Of a stretch of 64,000 bases of DNA, positions 20,460 through 32,490 are shown piece after piece. Origin of the DNA: Monodelphis domestica (lineage: Eukaryota > Chordata > Mammalia > Didelphimorphia > Didelphidae); NCBI RefSeq assembly GCF_027887165.1, contig NC_077232.1, positions 57,551,788 to 57,615,787 on the forward strand. The letters are read 5' to 3'. Each line of letters starts with the position of its first letter. The stretch's first letter is position 1. The notes under the pieces were generated by a model. It was not told the origin of the DNA, made no database searches, and saw only the letters and a list, made by a program, of their open reading frames with translations. A program made the translations under genes and the position numbers.

Positions 20460-22965
20460 ATAGAGATTTTCTTCAAAATGAAGGCATATTTTGTACTAGT
20501 AAGGAGACTGATTAAAGTCCTTTATCACAAAGATCATATACTATTGACCATGTGGGATTTATACAAGGAATGTAAGAATGATTTGAAATCGGTAAAATTA
20601 TCAGAATGATTGCCCATATGAATAACAAAACCAACAAAAATCATGTGATTAAATAAAGATGCAGGAAAAGCTTTTTGACATTCATTCATATTAAAAAGAA
20701 TAGGAAGCATGGGAAAAGAGTTTTCCTTAAAATGACAAGTAGTATCTATCTAAAATCAGCAAAAGGCAGTAATTGTAATGGGGATAAGCTAGAAGCCTTC
20801 CCAATAAGATCAGAGGTGAAGTAGGACATCCATCATTATCACAATTATTCAATATTTTACTAGATGTGACAGCTTTAGGAATAGGAGAAGAAAAATAAAT
20901 TGAAAGAATTAGAATAGGCAACGAGAAAACCAAATTATCACTTTCTGCATTTGATATGGAATACTTGGGGAATCCTAGAGAACCAACTTAAAAACTAGTT
21001 GAAATAATTAACAACTTCAGAAACATTGCAGGATATAAAATAAATCCACATAAATCATCACTATTTCTACATATTACCAATAAAGTCTAGCAGCAAGACA
21101 TATAATGAGAAATTCCATTTGAAATAACTGTAGACAATAAAAAATACTTCAGTCTATCTGCTTAAATCCAGGAACCATAGAAACACAATTACAAAACACT
21201 TTTCATATTAATAAAGTTAGATTTGAACAACTGGAAAAATATTAATTGCTCATGGGTAGGCTGGATCAATATAATAAAAATGATGATTCTACTTAATTTA
21301 CTTATTCAATATCATTCACTTTATAGATCTAGAAAAAATAATAATTTATCTGAAAGAACAAAAGGTCAAGAATATAAAGGGAATTAATGAAAATAAAAGG
21401 GAAGAAAGGTGGCCTAGCCACATCAGATCTCAAATTGTATTACAAAGCAGAAATCATTAAAACAATTTGATTCCTGCTGAGTGATGAGTGGTGGATCAAT
21501 ATATTGGGTAAACAATACACAGTAGTAAATGTTCACCAAGTTAATCTAATGTTTGATAAAAATGAAGGTCTAAGTCTTAGGACTCACTGTGTCAAAAACA
21601 ACTGGGAAAACTGGAAAGCAATTTGGCAGAAACTAGTTATACACTAACATCATATACTATATATCAAGATAAGGTCAAAATTGATACACAATTTATACAT
21701 AAAGGGTGATACCATAAGCAAATTAAGGGAGAATGTAATTGTTTGCCTCTCAAATCTATGGGAAAAGGAAGAATTTATGACTAAGTAAATATAAGATGGA
21801 TAATTTTGATTATATTTTATCAAAATTGATTTGCACAAATGAAACCAAAGCAGCCAAAATTAGAAGTAAAATAGAAAACTGGAGAAAAAAATTTATAGTA
21901 AATTTCTCTGATAAAGACCTTATTTCTCAAATACATGGAGAACTGAGTAAAATTTACAAAAATAAGAGCTATTCCCTAATTGATAGTCAAAACATATGAA
22001 AAGGAAGTTTGACAATGGAGAAATCAAAGCTACCACTAGTCATATAAAAATGTTCTAAATCACTATTGATTAGAGAAAACAACTCTGGGGTGCCATTTCA
22101 CCCATATCACATTGGCTAATATGACAGAAAAGGAAAGTGGTAAATGCTGGAGGTGATGTGAGAAAACTAGGACACTAATGCCCTGCTGGTGGAATTGTGA
22201 ATTGATCTAAACATTCTGGAGGGCAATTTGGAACTATGCCCAAAGGGCTATAGAACTGTACATAACCTTTGATTCAATAATACCACTACCAGATCTGCAC
22301 CCCAAAGAAATCAAAGAAAAAGGAAAAGTATGTATTTGTACAAAAATATTTATAACATCTCTTTTTGTAGTGGCAAAGAATTGGAAATTGAGAAGATGTC
22401 CATCAATTGGAGAAAGGCTAAATAAGTTGTGGCATGTGAATGTGGTGAAAAATTCTTGGGCTTTAAGAAATGATGAGCAGGATGCTTTCAGGAAAAAAAA
22501 AAAAACATGGAAAGACCTACATCAACAGATGCAGAATGAATAGAACCAAGAGAACATTGTGCATAGTAAGAGCAATATTGTATGATGATCAACTGTGAAT
22601 GACTTAGCTATTCTCAGCAGTAGAAACATCTAAGACAATTCCAAAAAACTCATGATGGAAAATTCTATGCAGAGAAAGAACTGATAGAGAATGAATGCAG
22701 ATCAAAACATACTCTTTTTTACTTTATTTTTTCATGGCTTTGGGGAGGAGAGATCTATTTTCTTTCACAACATGACTAATATGAAAATATGTTTTGCATG
22801 GCTTAACATGTATAACCTATGTCAAATTATTTGTTGTCTCAGGGAGGAGGGAGGGATGGAAGGTCAAAATATTCAAAAATTGTTTTTTACATATAATTGG
22901 AAAAAACTTTTAATGAGGGTACATTTTGTCTGACTTGAAATGTTTCCTTATAGAAAAAGGAAAAA
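20460..22965 (+). mobile_element. 5'-truncated L1, about 2.5 kb, old copy
   Basis: Begins inside the ORF2 reverse-transcriptase region. A stretch near 21,000-21,090 translates in a broken frame as Gly-Tyr-Lys-Ile-Asn-type L1 sequence. It runs through the ORF2 C-terminus ('gggctatagaactgtacata', 'tggcaaagaattggaaat') and into the 3' UTR, ending in A-rich sequence near 22,965. Many stops; dead. It is parallel to, and longer than, the copy at 1.92-3.41 kb. Confidence 0.85.
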
Positions 22966-22984
22966 TGAGATTTATGATCCGACT

Positions 22985-23205
22985 GTTCTGACAGCAAGGC
23001 ATAATGGAAAGAGGAGTGAATATAAGGTCAGAGGTCCTGGATTAAAATTTTAGCATTGCTACTTATTACTTGTGAGACTTTGGTAAAGTCACTTATCTAT
23101 CTCCTTGAGTTTCTGGTTGCTCATCTGTAAAAAGAGATAGGGAATAAGTTGATCTCAAAAGTCTCTTTTAGCTCTAACTCTACATTTGTACCTTCTAGTT
23201 AATGC
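22985..23205 (+). mobile_element. Therian CORE-SINE relic
   Basis: 'agcaaggcataatggaaaga' head, 'cttggtaaagtcacttatct'-like body, 'gctcatctgtaaaaagagat' and 'gatctcaaaagtctcttt' tail. Old copy directly after the L1. Confidence 0.6.
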
Positions 23206-23371
23206 AGGCAACTGAATCTAACCCTGTGAATCTGTCTTGTGTGAATTTTGGTTTACTGGTAGAGTTGTACATCTAACTTATTTCTTTAGGATATGTATGC
23301 TTTTTTTCACAGTTACATTGTGAAAGTGCTGGGCAAATCACTGAATGATCCTACCTGTATAAAAGACGCAG

Positions 23372-23377
23372 TTTATT
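23372..23377 (-). terminator. Candidate poly(A) signal of ZDHHC13
   Basis: AATAAA on the minus strand, about 465 bases beyond the ZDHHC13 stop codon. It is the first canonical signal I noticed there. The 3' UTR would then be about 480 bases. No downstream GU-rich element could be judged firmly. Confidence 0.35.
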
Positions 23378-23841
23378 AGGTGTGAAAGCAAAACAGATAC
23401 ATCCATTCAAATACTTTATACAGATTTATAGATGATATAAAGAAAAATAATTTATCAAAAATTACTCGTTTTAAGAATAAAACTATTTCAAAATAGCCAA
23501 TACAATGTGAAAATATAATACATTTTATCCACAATCAATGAATATTATTTTCAAAATTAAAAAAAATTAACAGTGGCATTTTTTTTCTGAGGAAAAGGGA
23601 GGGTATCAAAAGAATTTAAGGAACTAGCTGAGATAATTCAAGAAAAGTTTATCTTGTTGAAACTACAAAGTGCAATGAGATTAGCTGTTTGAAAGGCCCC
23701 CATTTTGTCTAACAGATGAAGATCTTTTCATTTGGGGGCTAGCTTCAATTTAGAGAAACTTCTGAACTTCACTTATTTCCGTGCCCCGGCCCAACAAACA
23801 AAAAGTCAGATTTTTAACTCAGAATTTAGCATTGTTTTTCT

Positions 23842-23980
23842 TCATACAGAGCGCAAAACTTTCTCCTTGGCTGGGTGAAATACCACAGAGTATTGTGAGG
23901 TCCAATCCACAGCACTAGGCTTGAACAAGCCAAAGCATCCACACTGAAAGAAGTCGGCAAGGTTCTGAGTGAATCCATGA
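23842..23980 (-). CDS. ZDHHC13: ZDHHC13 terminal coding exon (C-terminal tail)
   Basis: 139 bases, preceded by a pyrimidine-rich 'cccgagcag' acceptor and ending in TGA at 23,842-23,844. It completes a split Asn codon and encodes 45 further residues, including '[14 protein letters not shown]' and the end 'EKVLRSV'. This is the cytosolic C-terminal tail that in DHHC proteins packs near the active site. The Cys-Gly-Cys pair could itself be acylated (inference). It agrees very well with the human ZDHHC13 C-terminus, so the stop is almost certainly the real one. Confidence 0.95.
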
Positions 23981-24559
23981 CTGCTCGGGGAAAGAAGAGA
24001 GAAACAGGACTTAGTGGCTGCCTCTGAGCACTTCCGGCCATCACTTACTCACAGGGCCCAGGCCCCTCCCAGGGATGCTGTTCCTCAGTTTTCCCCAGCT
24101 ACTCTACCATGGCTTTCCAACAGGTTCCTTCTGCCTTCCGAGGGCTTGTCACTCCCATCAAAATATCACCTCCTTTCCATTTAAAATACTACTCCTCTGG
24201 TCCAGGTGACCACCTCCCTCTGAGACTGTTATCGGAATGGCCTTTCTGCCTGCCTTTCCATTCATCCTGCAGGTGGCTACCATGTCTTACTAAAACCCTT
24301 GTTTGTATATATCATTGCTCTCGTCAACACGGCTCCTCATCGCTCCCAAGGCTAGGCTAACCCCCTTATGCTAGCACTTGGGGTTCTCTATCACGGCCTG
24401 TACTGGAAAGCATCGCACAGGAAGGCTCTACCACTCATTGTTTTCCAAGCAAATCTTCAGCATTCTGACCCTTTCTCCATTCCAAGCCCTCCTTCTCCTT
24501 GGCCTGCCTGAAGGCTCAAGCCCTACCCCCTCTCCCTAGCCTTCCCCCTGCTCCCTTCC

Positions 24560-24860
24560 TGGGTGCTTCTTCCTTCTTCTGCATCCTGCTGGCTGTTCCT
24601 TTGGTCCTGGATGTCCCCCAATGCCTGGAAGGCTCTGCCTCCTCATCTCAGCCCTGAAGACTTAGCGAGGCGCCACTGCTTTAAGGAAGCCTTTCCCGGG
24701 CTCCTGCTGCTGGTGCTTTCCGTCTGAGTCTACCTTCCGAGGACTCTGTATCTGGTATGTGCCAACTCGGGCATCTGTGGTCTCCTCCTTTACAACGTAG
24801 ACCTATTCATCTCTGGATCCCCAGAGCTTGGCACTGTGCTTGGCCCTTAATAAAAGGTTA
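24560..24860 (+). repeat. L2-type LINE 3' relic
   Basis: Wording such as 'aaggaagcctttcccgggct', 'ccccagagcttggcactgtg' and 'cttggcccttaataaaagg' is typical of the 3' end of L2-like LINEs. No coding capacity. Confidence 0.5.
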
Positions 24861-25119
24861 CTTGAGGGGGCCCTGTTTGACAGTAGCATTTCCTGCTTGC
24901 AACACCCCCACCACTCTGGGCATAAGCTTGAACTTTAAAAAAAACCAACCACATTGTTCTTCCACAGCCATGATTTTGTAACCTGTTGAGGGCAGGACGT
25001 GTGTGTTCTCTCTCTGTGGATCCCAAGACCCTCAAATAACTTATAGGATAGTAACCTGTCAATAGTAATTACTCATTACATGTTTGGATCTGTTATCATT
25101 GAAAAGTTTTTTTTTTCCT

Positions 25120-25500
25120 TCTAGAGATAACTAGGTATCTAAGTGGATAGAGCACTGGACCTGGAGAAAGGAAGATGTGAGTTCAAATCCCACTATAGAT
25201 ATTCACTAACTCTGTGCCCCCAGGCATATCACTTAACCTCTCTCTGCCTCAGTTTTCTTGTTTGTAAACTGGGGATAATATTACTACTAGCTCTGTAACC
25301 CTGGGCAAGCCACTTAATCTATCTGCTTCAGTATTCCCAGGGATATAATGGATGGCACCCAATGCCCACCACACAGGAAGTACTACCTCTCAGAGATGTG
25401 AGGCCTAAATGTTATGAGGACTAGATGCAGTCCAATATCTAAATATTTTATAATCTTTGTACATCTTAAAGATCTATATAATGCTCAGTCTTATGATTAT
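25120..25500 (+). mobile_element. tRNA-derived SINE, possibly two overlapping copies
   Basis: 'taactaggtatctaagtgga' head, 'gagttcaaatcccactatag' box B, 'ctctgcctcagttttcttg' body. A second 'ctctgtaaccctgggcaagc' body at about 25,290 suggests a duplication or a nested copy. Confidence 0.65.
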
Positions 25501-26643
25501 GATTACTAATACTGATAAGAGAAATGGGTAAACATTTCAGTCAGCCACCACTGACAAGGCTGCCTGTGTCCAGGGTAGTCCTTTCTGATTAAGTGAACGA
25601 GAGCTGAGCAGTCCTTGGCAGGAAGGCAGAATCTCTTCGGTTGCAATTAAGCCTTTTGTCCCCCTCTCTGCTCTTTCTTCTGGCTGCCAAAACCTGGCAC
25701 TGTGCATTTGCTGCTTTCCTGGTCAAACAACGGAGGCGTCGCTGCAATGGTCATCACAAGTCTGGCCCTTGGCTACTTCCCCATCGCCTCTGAGGCCCCT
25801 TCCTGCAGTGGAGCTGATTTCTCTCTTCTCTGTTGCTGCTGCAGCCGAGCCTCAGCTCCTGACTTTCTTGTGAGAAGGCCGAGCAGCTTTTATCTTGTAC
25901 CATGATGAGCTTTAAAATAGACTTCTCACGGAGATACGCTGGGAACATTCACTCGAGGGGGCTCTGGGTCACCTCAGCAGCATTCCTAGACCTGACGTGT
26001 GAAGCCGGGGCACAGATAAGCTTCAGAGGCTGGTCTTTACAGACCAAAGACTACACCCTTGTCTCCATCGGGGGAAAAAAACAACCTATAGAACTTTTCC
26101 TATGCTTATGGCTCTGGTTTAAAAAAAAGCACAAAAACCCTAATCTCCTTTTGACCCAGATGTAGAAATTAAGCAGATGGACAAAGGAATATGGAGGTGC
26201 CTGGCCAGGTTAAGACTTTGGCAAGGCTAGCCTCATGCTTACCCTCTTTCCACAAGGGGCCTCGTGGCCTGGCTTCATCACAGAATACTTATCTCCTGAT
26301 GCTTTCACACAAGCAACAGGCAACCTTGTGACTTCAGGCTTATGGGGAGACCTTGTCTGCCTCAGCAGCACCTCAAAAGCAGTTAATGTCTTATACTGAG
26401 CAGGGCAGCCCGATGGCTGCCACAGAGAGCAGCTCTGGCCTCAGTGGCCAATCTGGGGACCATTTCCTGCTAGAGCATCCTGGCAAGCAGCTCAATAAAC
26501 TCAGAAAGGGGGGCTCTCTGGAGAGAGGCAATGTGGGTGGGGAGGGGGTGGGGAAGCTGACAGGCCGCTGCCAGAACTAAAGGGGCTAGTTGGGCAGGGA
26601 CTGCCACTGGGGTGGTGCTGAAGACAAAAGACTCCTCACTTAC

Positions 26644-26741
26644 TTGTAGGGTGTCCTCCTGAGTGAAAAAGCCTGTTTCATGTGCTTGCTCTGCTTCACC
26701 AGGCTGACTCTCTCATGTGATGTCAAGCCCAAAACTGCAAT
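26644..26741 (-). CDS. ZDHHC13: ZDHHC13 coding exon, penultimate (TSHE motif)
   Basis: 98 bases between a 'cctttcag' acceptor and a 'gtaagtga' donor. It encodes '[14 protein letters not shown]' and a basic stretch through Arg-Arg-Thr-Pro-Tyr, ending two bases into an Asn codon. The Thr-Ser-His-Glu sequence stands where DHHC enzymes carry the TTxE motif, just after the last membrane segment; that motif helps order the catalytic zinc domain. Phase matches both neighbours. Confidence 0.94.
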
Positions 26742-28587
26742 CTGAAAGGGGAGCAAAGATAAAGGAAAACAACTGATTCCTGATAAGTTGTTAAAAGGCA
26801 TCCAAGGTCTTTCCAGATGAGATCACCCATACCTGTCCAATGAGAAAATGACCTGTACAACTTGCACATGTTGTAGTCATTATTATTTTGGTCAATTATT
26901 GACTAAACTAGTATTAAAGTCCTATAAGAAACCATGGTACCTAAAAGCAAGTGTGTGAGCTCTCCTTTCTTTAAAGAGGTGTGTAATGTGGCATACACTG
27001 TTATAATTGATTGGCATGCTGGGTAACTTTGCTGAATCACTTTCTGCCCCAACCCCCTCTTTTAAAATTCTTTGATACAAGGGATGACCAAATGAGCAAA
27101 GGAAGAACACATATGAAGTGAAGATAAAAACAAAAGATAGGAATAGAAATGTAAAATTCATTTCAAAGCCAAATATGAAAACATAATTGGCTCTTTTAAG
27201 CTGCTTTACTATTTTTTAGAGGATAGTAGAAATTTAGAGTTGGAAGGGACCTTCGAAGTCATCTGTTCCAACCTAAAGTTAATAATTCTCATTGAACAAA
27301 ATTTATCAATAAAATTTGTATTTCATTTTCAGATTAAGAAAATTATCTAAGACCTATATTCACATATACTATTTTGAATCTTTAAGGTCTGTTCTTATGA
27401 TTAAAATTGAGTTATTCTTTTAGTGGTATTTATTTGCCAAGTTTCTGGAAAGACTTTCAATTACCACACAAAGAAGGTAAGAATAAAATGGTATAACTTG
27501 AATTTATCTTATTACTTTGGAATTATTATGGTCAAATCTCAATTTACCAAGATGAATAGCACAGAATTCTGCAATATTAGAAGCAGAAGGTTTCCTTGAG
27601 ATGATCTAGCAAGCTCATTTGAGAGATACCAAGGTTCACAGAGAGAGTTGCCCAAAGTCATATGATTAAAAATGTAACCAAGTTAGGACTAGGACACAGA
27701 TCTCAAATAATCCAGGAACAGAAGATAATATGATTATTTGGTTAGTTGAATATTAAATAGAAAATTGTAAAAAAGCAAGTCTCTGTGTCCTTAAAAATCT
27801 CCTTTATTAGACTCTCAACTCCTTGAGGGCAGGAACTATCTTATTTCATGGCTATCTTCAAGACAGAGTAGTTTAATTTCTTCTATTTATGAGCTAACTT
27901 TTCTGACCCCATAACTACAGTGAGAAGTCCCTCTTATGATTTCTGAGTCTTCCATGGTGCCTTATGTATAAATATAGGATAAACAGAGAACTGTACTTCT
28001 TGGAACCCTGGGGATCACACAGGGCTTCATTCCACTACCCACGCTTGGCAATGTAGACTAGACTGAATCCACAACTGCCACAGGCTGTCCCTAGAAGTTA
28101 TCCTGTGGACCAGACATCTATCAGCTTTTCTTCTTATCTGCCCTGTCCTTTCCCCTCTTAAAAGCAGAACATAGCAATAAAATCCCAGTTAATTGAAGGT
28201 TCTAGTGAATTAGGTTCTGAATAATTAAGTTTTGAACTGACTCAGATAGACTTCATCTGCCCATCTGAGAAGGGGCTCCCAGTAACAGAAGAGTGAGCAG
28301 CAATATCAAGATGTTGGTAAGTGGAGGCTGGTTGGTCAATATCCAGGTACCTGAAGCCAACAATAGCTTCCATCCTCTTCAGAGGTATTATCTCCATATC
28401 CATTGGTGACTATTTCACCCTTCACCTCTTCCCTATCCCTCACCATTCATAACACAATTTTCATAGTTGGAGAATATGAAATGTGTTTGGTAATGTTTTA
28501 TGAAAGTGAATAAGAGAAATGAGGGAATAAAAACTTTGATAGCTAAAAAATATTGCCCAGAGACATTATAAAACATTTAAAAAATAC
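26742..28587 (-). other. ZDHHC13 intron (1.85 kb)
   Basis: GT-AG. Mostly AT-rich unassigned sequence. Antisense MIR-like fragments lie near 27,230-27,290 and 27,590-27,695, and an L2-tail-like 'ctccttgagggcaggaac' near 27,812. Confidence 0.5.
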
Positions 28588-28745
28588 CTGATAGAACTGA
28601 TTTAATAACAAAAAAGTAGACCATGATACATGGAAAGACACCAGCATGAAGATGTATAGAACCCAAGGAGAACAGGACACAATCTGACTGAGGTAAGTCC
28701 ATGCTCCATCTTGACTGTACGATGTAGTGCAATGATTGGACCAAT
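28588..28745 (-). CDS. ZDHHC13: ZDHHC13 coding exon (lumenal loop and last membrane segment)
   Basis: 158 bases, acceptor 'atccacag', donor 'gtattttt'. It completes a Tyr codon and encodes 52 residues. First comes the hydrophilic loop '[17 protein letters not shown]', then a hydrophobic helix from '[17 protein letters not shown]' to '[10 protein letters not shown]'. This is the sixth membrane segment in the expected ZDHHC13 topology. It ends on a codon boundary that continues directly into the TSHE exon. Confidence 0.95.
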
Positions 28746-28847
28746 CTGTGGATTCACAAAAAGGAGCTAATTAGAAAAGAAACAGATAAGTGATCCCTCT
28801 TTAAAAGGATAAAACTATCATAGGCCTCAGGGAGAAGAACGAGATGC

Positions 28848-28850
<3 letters not shown>

Positions 28851-28898
<48 letters not shown>
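28851..28898. repeat. (GT)24 microsatellite
   Basis: Pure GT run followed by 'atgtatgt', about 105 bases upstream of the acceptor of the 28,588-28,745 exon in the minus-strand transcript (read there as CA repeats). Likely length-polymorphic. Confidence 0.95.
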
Positions 28899-28906
<8 letters not shown>

Positions 28907-31699
28907 CAGAGAACTCCAGAAATTTGTGGTGTGAGTTGCAGACCTGGCATTAAGATGAGGAGATGTTTTCTTGGTGTCACCATGAGCTCTGAGTTGACAA
29001 CAAATGAAGCAAGAAAAGAAATGACAGCAAAAAAAATATCATAAAACTTGAAAAAAACACTAGCAGATTCAGCATAAAATACACCCTTTTGAGTTCTTGG
29101 CAGGTGAAAATGATTATAGCTAATAAAACATTTAGCCTGTGTTGTTTTTGGTATAACATACAATGTTGAGTAGAAAAATCCCTTTTCTACAAAATGATCC
29201 AATTAATCTAAAAGTTGCAAATAGCTAGTGTTCTCTTGATAGATAGGTTAAGAGGTTCCTTATGCATAGTTCAACTCAGAAGACCATCCATTTAGAGCTG
29301 GAAGAGCACTTAAGAAATCACTCTAGTCTAGGCTAACACTTTTGCTTTTGATAAGTCCTCTGCACTCAGAAACATAAAACATGAAATAAACTCTAGAGTT
29401 TGCCATGTATTATGTACATAATAAAATGATGACATTAATTCCACAGGTCAGGAAACAAAGTATGGGAGTTAATGTGACTTGCTCCAGGCACACAGAACTT
29501 AAATTGGTGAACCAAGATTTGAACCCAATGAGAACATCCACCCATCCTACTGTACTTACTGTCTGTCCTAGAGTGGTGAAACAGGTCTATAGACAAACAG
29601 GTCTATACTCTTACTCATCCACCATCTGTATGCTAACTCCTTATAATAACCACACAGAAGGAGGTGGTGCCTTTTCATCCTTACCATCCTTACTTGCTGG
29701 AGAAAGACTCAGAGACAGAATCAAGAAAACAATGCAGGGCTGGATCTATGTTCTCCCAACTTAGAGGCTCTCTCTAGAATCCCTCTATCAAGTTAACAGA
29801 AGGTTTCCTCTATCTATAGCCTCTCCTGACTCCAAACAAGGGGTCCCAGAGGAAACCATCTGCAAATGGGGAGAGAAATGAGGTGGACCTTGAGAATGAA
29901 AGAGAAGAAATGAAGGGGTAGAGCTCTTAAATGAAATTAAATAACTATTATAATCACTAGGACCGTGGAGAAAGGGTGAATGGGTTTTTAAAATTAGAAT
30001 TCTGCAAAGCAGCACAATGGGAATTCATAAACGCTTCTGACAGTTTGATAGTTTTAGACTTTCTTTCCCCAAAGGAGCATTTATAAATTCCTGAGATGAA
30101 GAGAAAATGTGTGCTGTCTTTACTATCAACCATCTGTTCAATTTGGTCCTGAAGTAAATTTCCTAAATCCAGCCTTTGGGTTTTTTTTTTTGAGCTCTTA
30201 GACTCCCACCACCTCTCCTGAATACATGCCAGCAACATTCTGCAAGCAATCATCATGGAGTGACAATCAAGGTAACAAGTTAAAGTAATTTATACTCTCT
30301 ATAAAACTCCTCATTAGGATGGGGAAAGAAGATTCTTCATATGCACCTGATGTCACAAAGTAATTACTACCATTTCCAACAGCAGGTGGAAGGAACAGCT
30401 GACACAGAGCAAGCAAAAATGGGCATCCACTTGTTTTGAAATTTTTTAGTGCTCTCTTTAGAAGGCATTTTAGATAAAATCACATAATCCCCAACAGGTG
30501 GGTTCTGGGAGCAGTGATGATTTAAGCTGACCCCTTATTTAACCCATAGGAAATGAATTGTGAGACACTTGCTAGCAGCTGATGGACTAGACAGCCCACT
30601 GTGGGGAGGGGAGAGAGCATGGGGTGACAAGCAGTTTGTGTCTGGGCCAGACAGCAGGCAGCCCTAAAAAGATGAGGCTGTGCTCGCTAGTCATGGCCAG
30701 GGGTTGGAGGGAGAAATCAGGTAACTCATTAAGGAGCTTGGTCCTGGCCTTAACTGCCTTTGCCTAGTGTCAGCTGCTTATGCATTGATGTGATTTCACC
30801 TGTAGAGATAGAGGAGTTGCTGCCTCTTCGTCAAGTTTTATTGATGGACCTTTGCTGTTACATTAGATCTGAGCAGTTGGGATTCTTGGGCTATACTGGG
30901 CCTTAAGAAATATCTGAGCTTTACTACTAAAGGGATCTCATTCATCCAGAGGTAGAAGGACACAGAAAACGTTTTCAGGGTCCGGTGAACCCCAATGGCT
31001 CCTCCTTTCAGCTTTTTCCTGGGCTGGTATGGCCCCATGGGTCTGGCTTGCTTTCTCTGTTAGCTAACAGAGGAGACCATCAGTCCAATTGTAGGGCCAT
31101 TGATCTAGAGTGGGAAGGGAACCCACAGGTCTTCAATTCAAATCCCTATTTTATATGAATAAATTGAGGTTCAAAGAGGTTTAGCAACCTGTCTAAGTCA
31201 CAGAGGCTGCCAGTGTCCTGATCCAGGTTCTAACTGCAAATCAATGCTCTTCCCACTGTATCATAGTTCCAAATGCACAGATCCTAGGCCTACCCTGTTA
31301 GCAGAGGTCTGTGTTCACTTGAGAGGCCAACTGGGCAGGCAAGTCTCTCTGATAGTTCTCGTTCCACTAGAATTTGTCTTTCATCAGCTGGGCTTCACGG
31401 GCACCTGGGAAAACCCTTGGAAGATTGGAATGGGCCACTTCCCCATTTGCTATGGCAAACATGCCCCTTTCCAAGGCACTGTGCTAGGCACAAGAGAAAT
31501 GACAACAAAATGAAACACAGATCCTGCCCTCAAAGAGTTTACACTCTCTTCGGAATGGACCTACCATCTTTTCTTCTTTCTCATCTTCACACTTAAATTT
31601 GCCCTTCTAGCTCTATTAATCTCTTTTCCAATGACCTTTTTATGGAAAAAGAAAATCTCCTTTATCTCCAACTTTTCCATCAACTGCCTTTTTTGCTAG

Positions 31700-31895
31700 T
31701 ATGGTATAGCAATAAAGCACTCATTCTGTGCTGAGAGAACCTAGGTTCAAATCTCACCTTTTGTACTCATTCCCTATGGAATTAGGCAAATCACTTACTC
31801 TTCCTGGGCCCCAGGTTCCTCATCTATAAAAGGAGAAAACTAGACTAGTTGGCATCTGAGATCCCTTTCCACTCTAATTCTGTGGTCCCCTGACC
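31700..31895 (+). mobile_element. Therian CORE-SINE relic
   Basis: 'ctagtatggtatagcaataa' head, 'ggttcaaatctcaccttttg' box B, 'gttcctcatctataaaagga' and 'tctgagatccctttccactc' tail. Confidence 0.65.
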
Positions 31896-31989
31896 ACCTA
31901 GCACAAAACAGAACTTCAAAGTCCCTCAAGGATGCCATATCCTTGCCTAAGCAATGCAATAAAAATTGTGCCTCCACTTACCCTGAATC

Positions 31990-32490
31990 TCAGCTCAAGA
32001 CGAAGTCATTTGCATACTCCTTTTTCTACTGGTATTTCCAGACTATCCTGAGCCAAAATCATTCCACAATCTCTTCTCCTTTGAGGTTCATATAAGTGAA
32101 CTAGAACAAGTAAATCGCAGAGTTCCAGAAGACTCTTGCTCCTTCTCCAATAACTTCTGCATCATATATTTCATGAAATCCAAAAAAGTCCTCCTCTATC
32201 TCAGTCTTATACAAATATGGTCACAGCAGAAACCACCTGAGACCTTGCTATGACATACTGCTATGCCTTTAAGATAAGAATCTCTGCAATTCCCTTCTCT
32301 CATCTCAATATTCTCCTATTCCCTCACTTCTCCCATGCCTGTTCCTGAGGTCCTCTCAGTGGTCTCTATTATTTCAACACCTTCTTATTGTCCTATTTTA
32401 CTCTGATTCCTTTTTTATCTTCACCTACATTCATCAGGCCCTACATATACTGTAGTAGCACTAAATAAATGTTGAATGAATGAATGTTAA
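31990..32490 (+). repeat. L2-type LINE relic, diverged
   Basis: Loose match to an L2-like 3' end, finishing 'gcactaaataaatgttgaat' followed by a short GAAT repeat. Low coding content; the assignment is tentative. Confidence 0.4.

Larger units (their letters stand above)
23981..26643 (-). other. ZDHHC13 last intron
   Basis: GT-AG intron of 2.66 kb, less AT-rich than most of the window. It contains an L2-like relic at about 24,560-24,860 ending 'cccttaataaaaggtt'. A SINE lies at about 25,120-25,500. Unassigned sequence from 25.5 to 26.6 kb carries open plus-strand frames (for example 25,902-26,165) with no recognised domain. I see no exon of another gene. Confidence 0.6.

Noticed and set aside
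28844..29044. Plus-strand ORF with Cys-Val repeats
   Set aside because: Product of the (GT)24 microsatellite.
29405..29764. 119-codon plus-strand ORF in a ZDHHC13 intron
   Set aside because: Begins in a MIR-type relic; no domain, no splice context, not conserved-looking.
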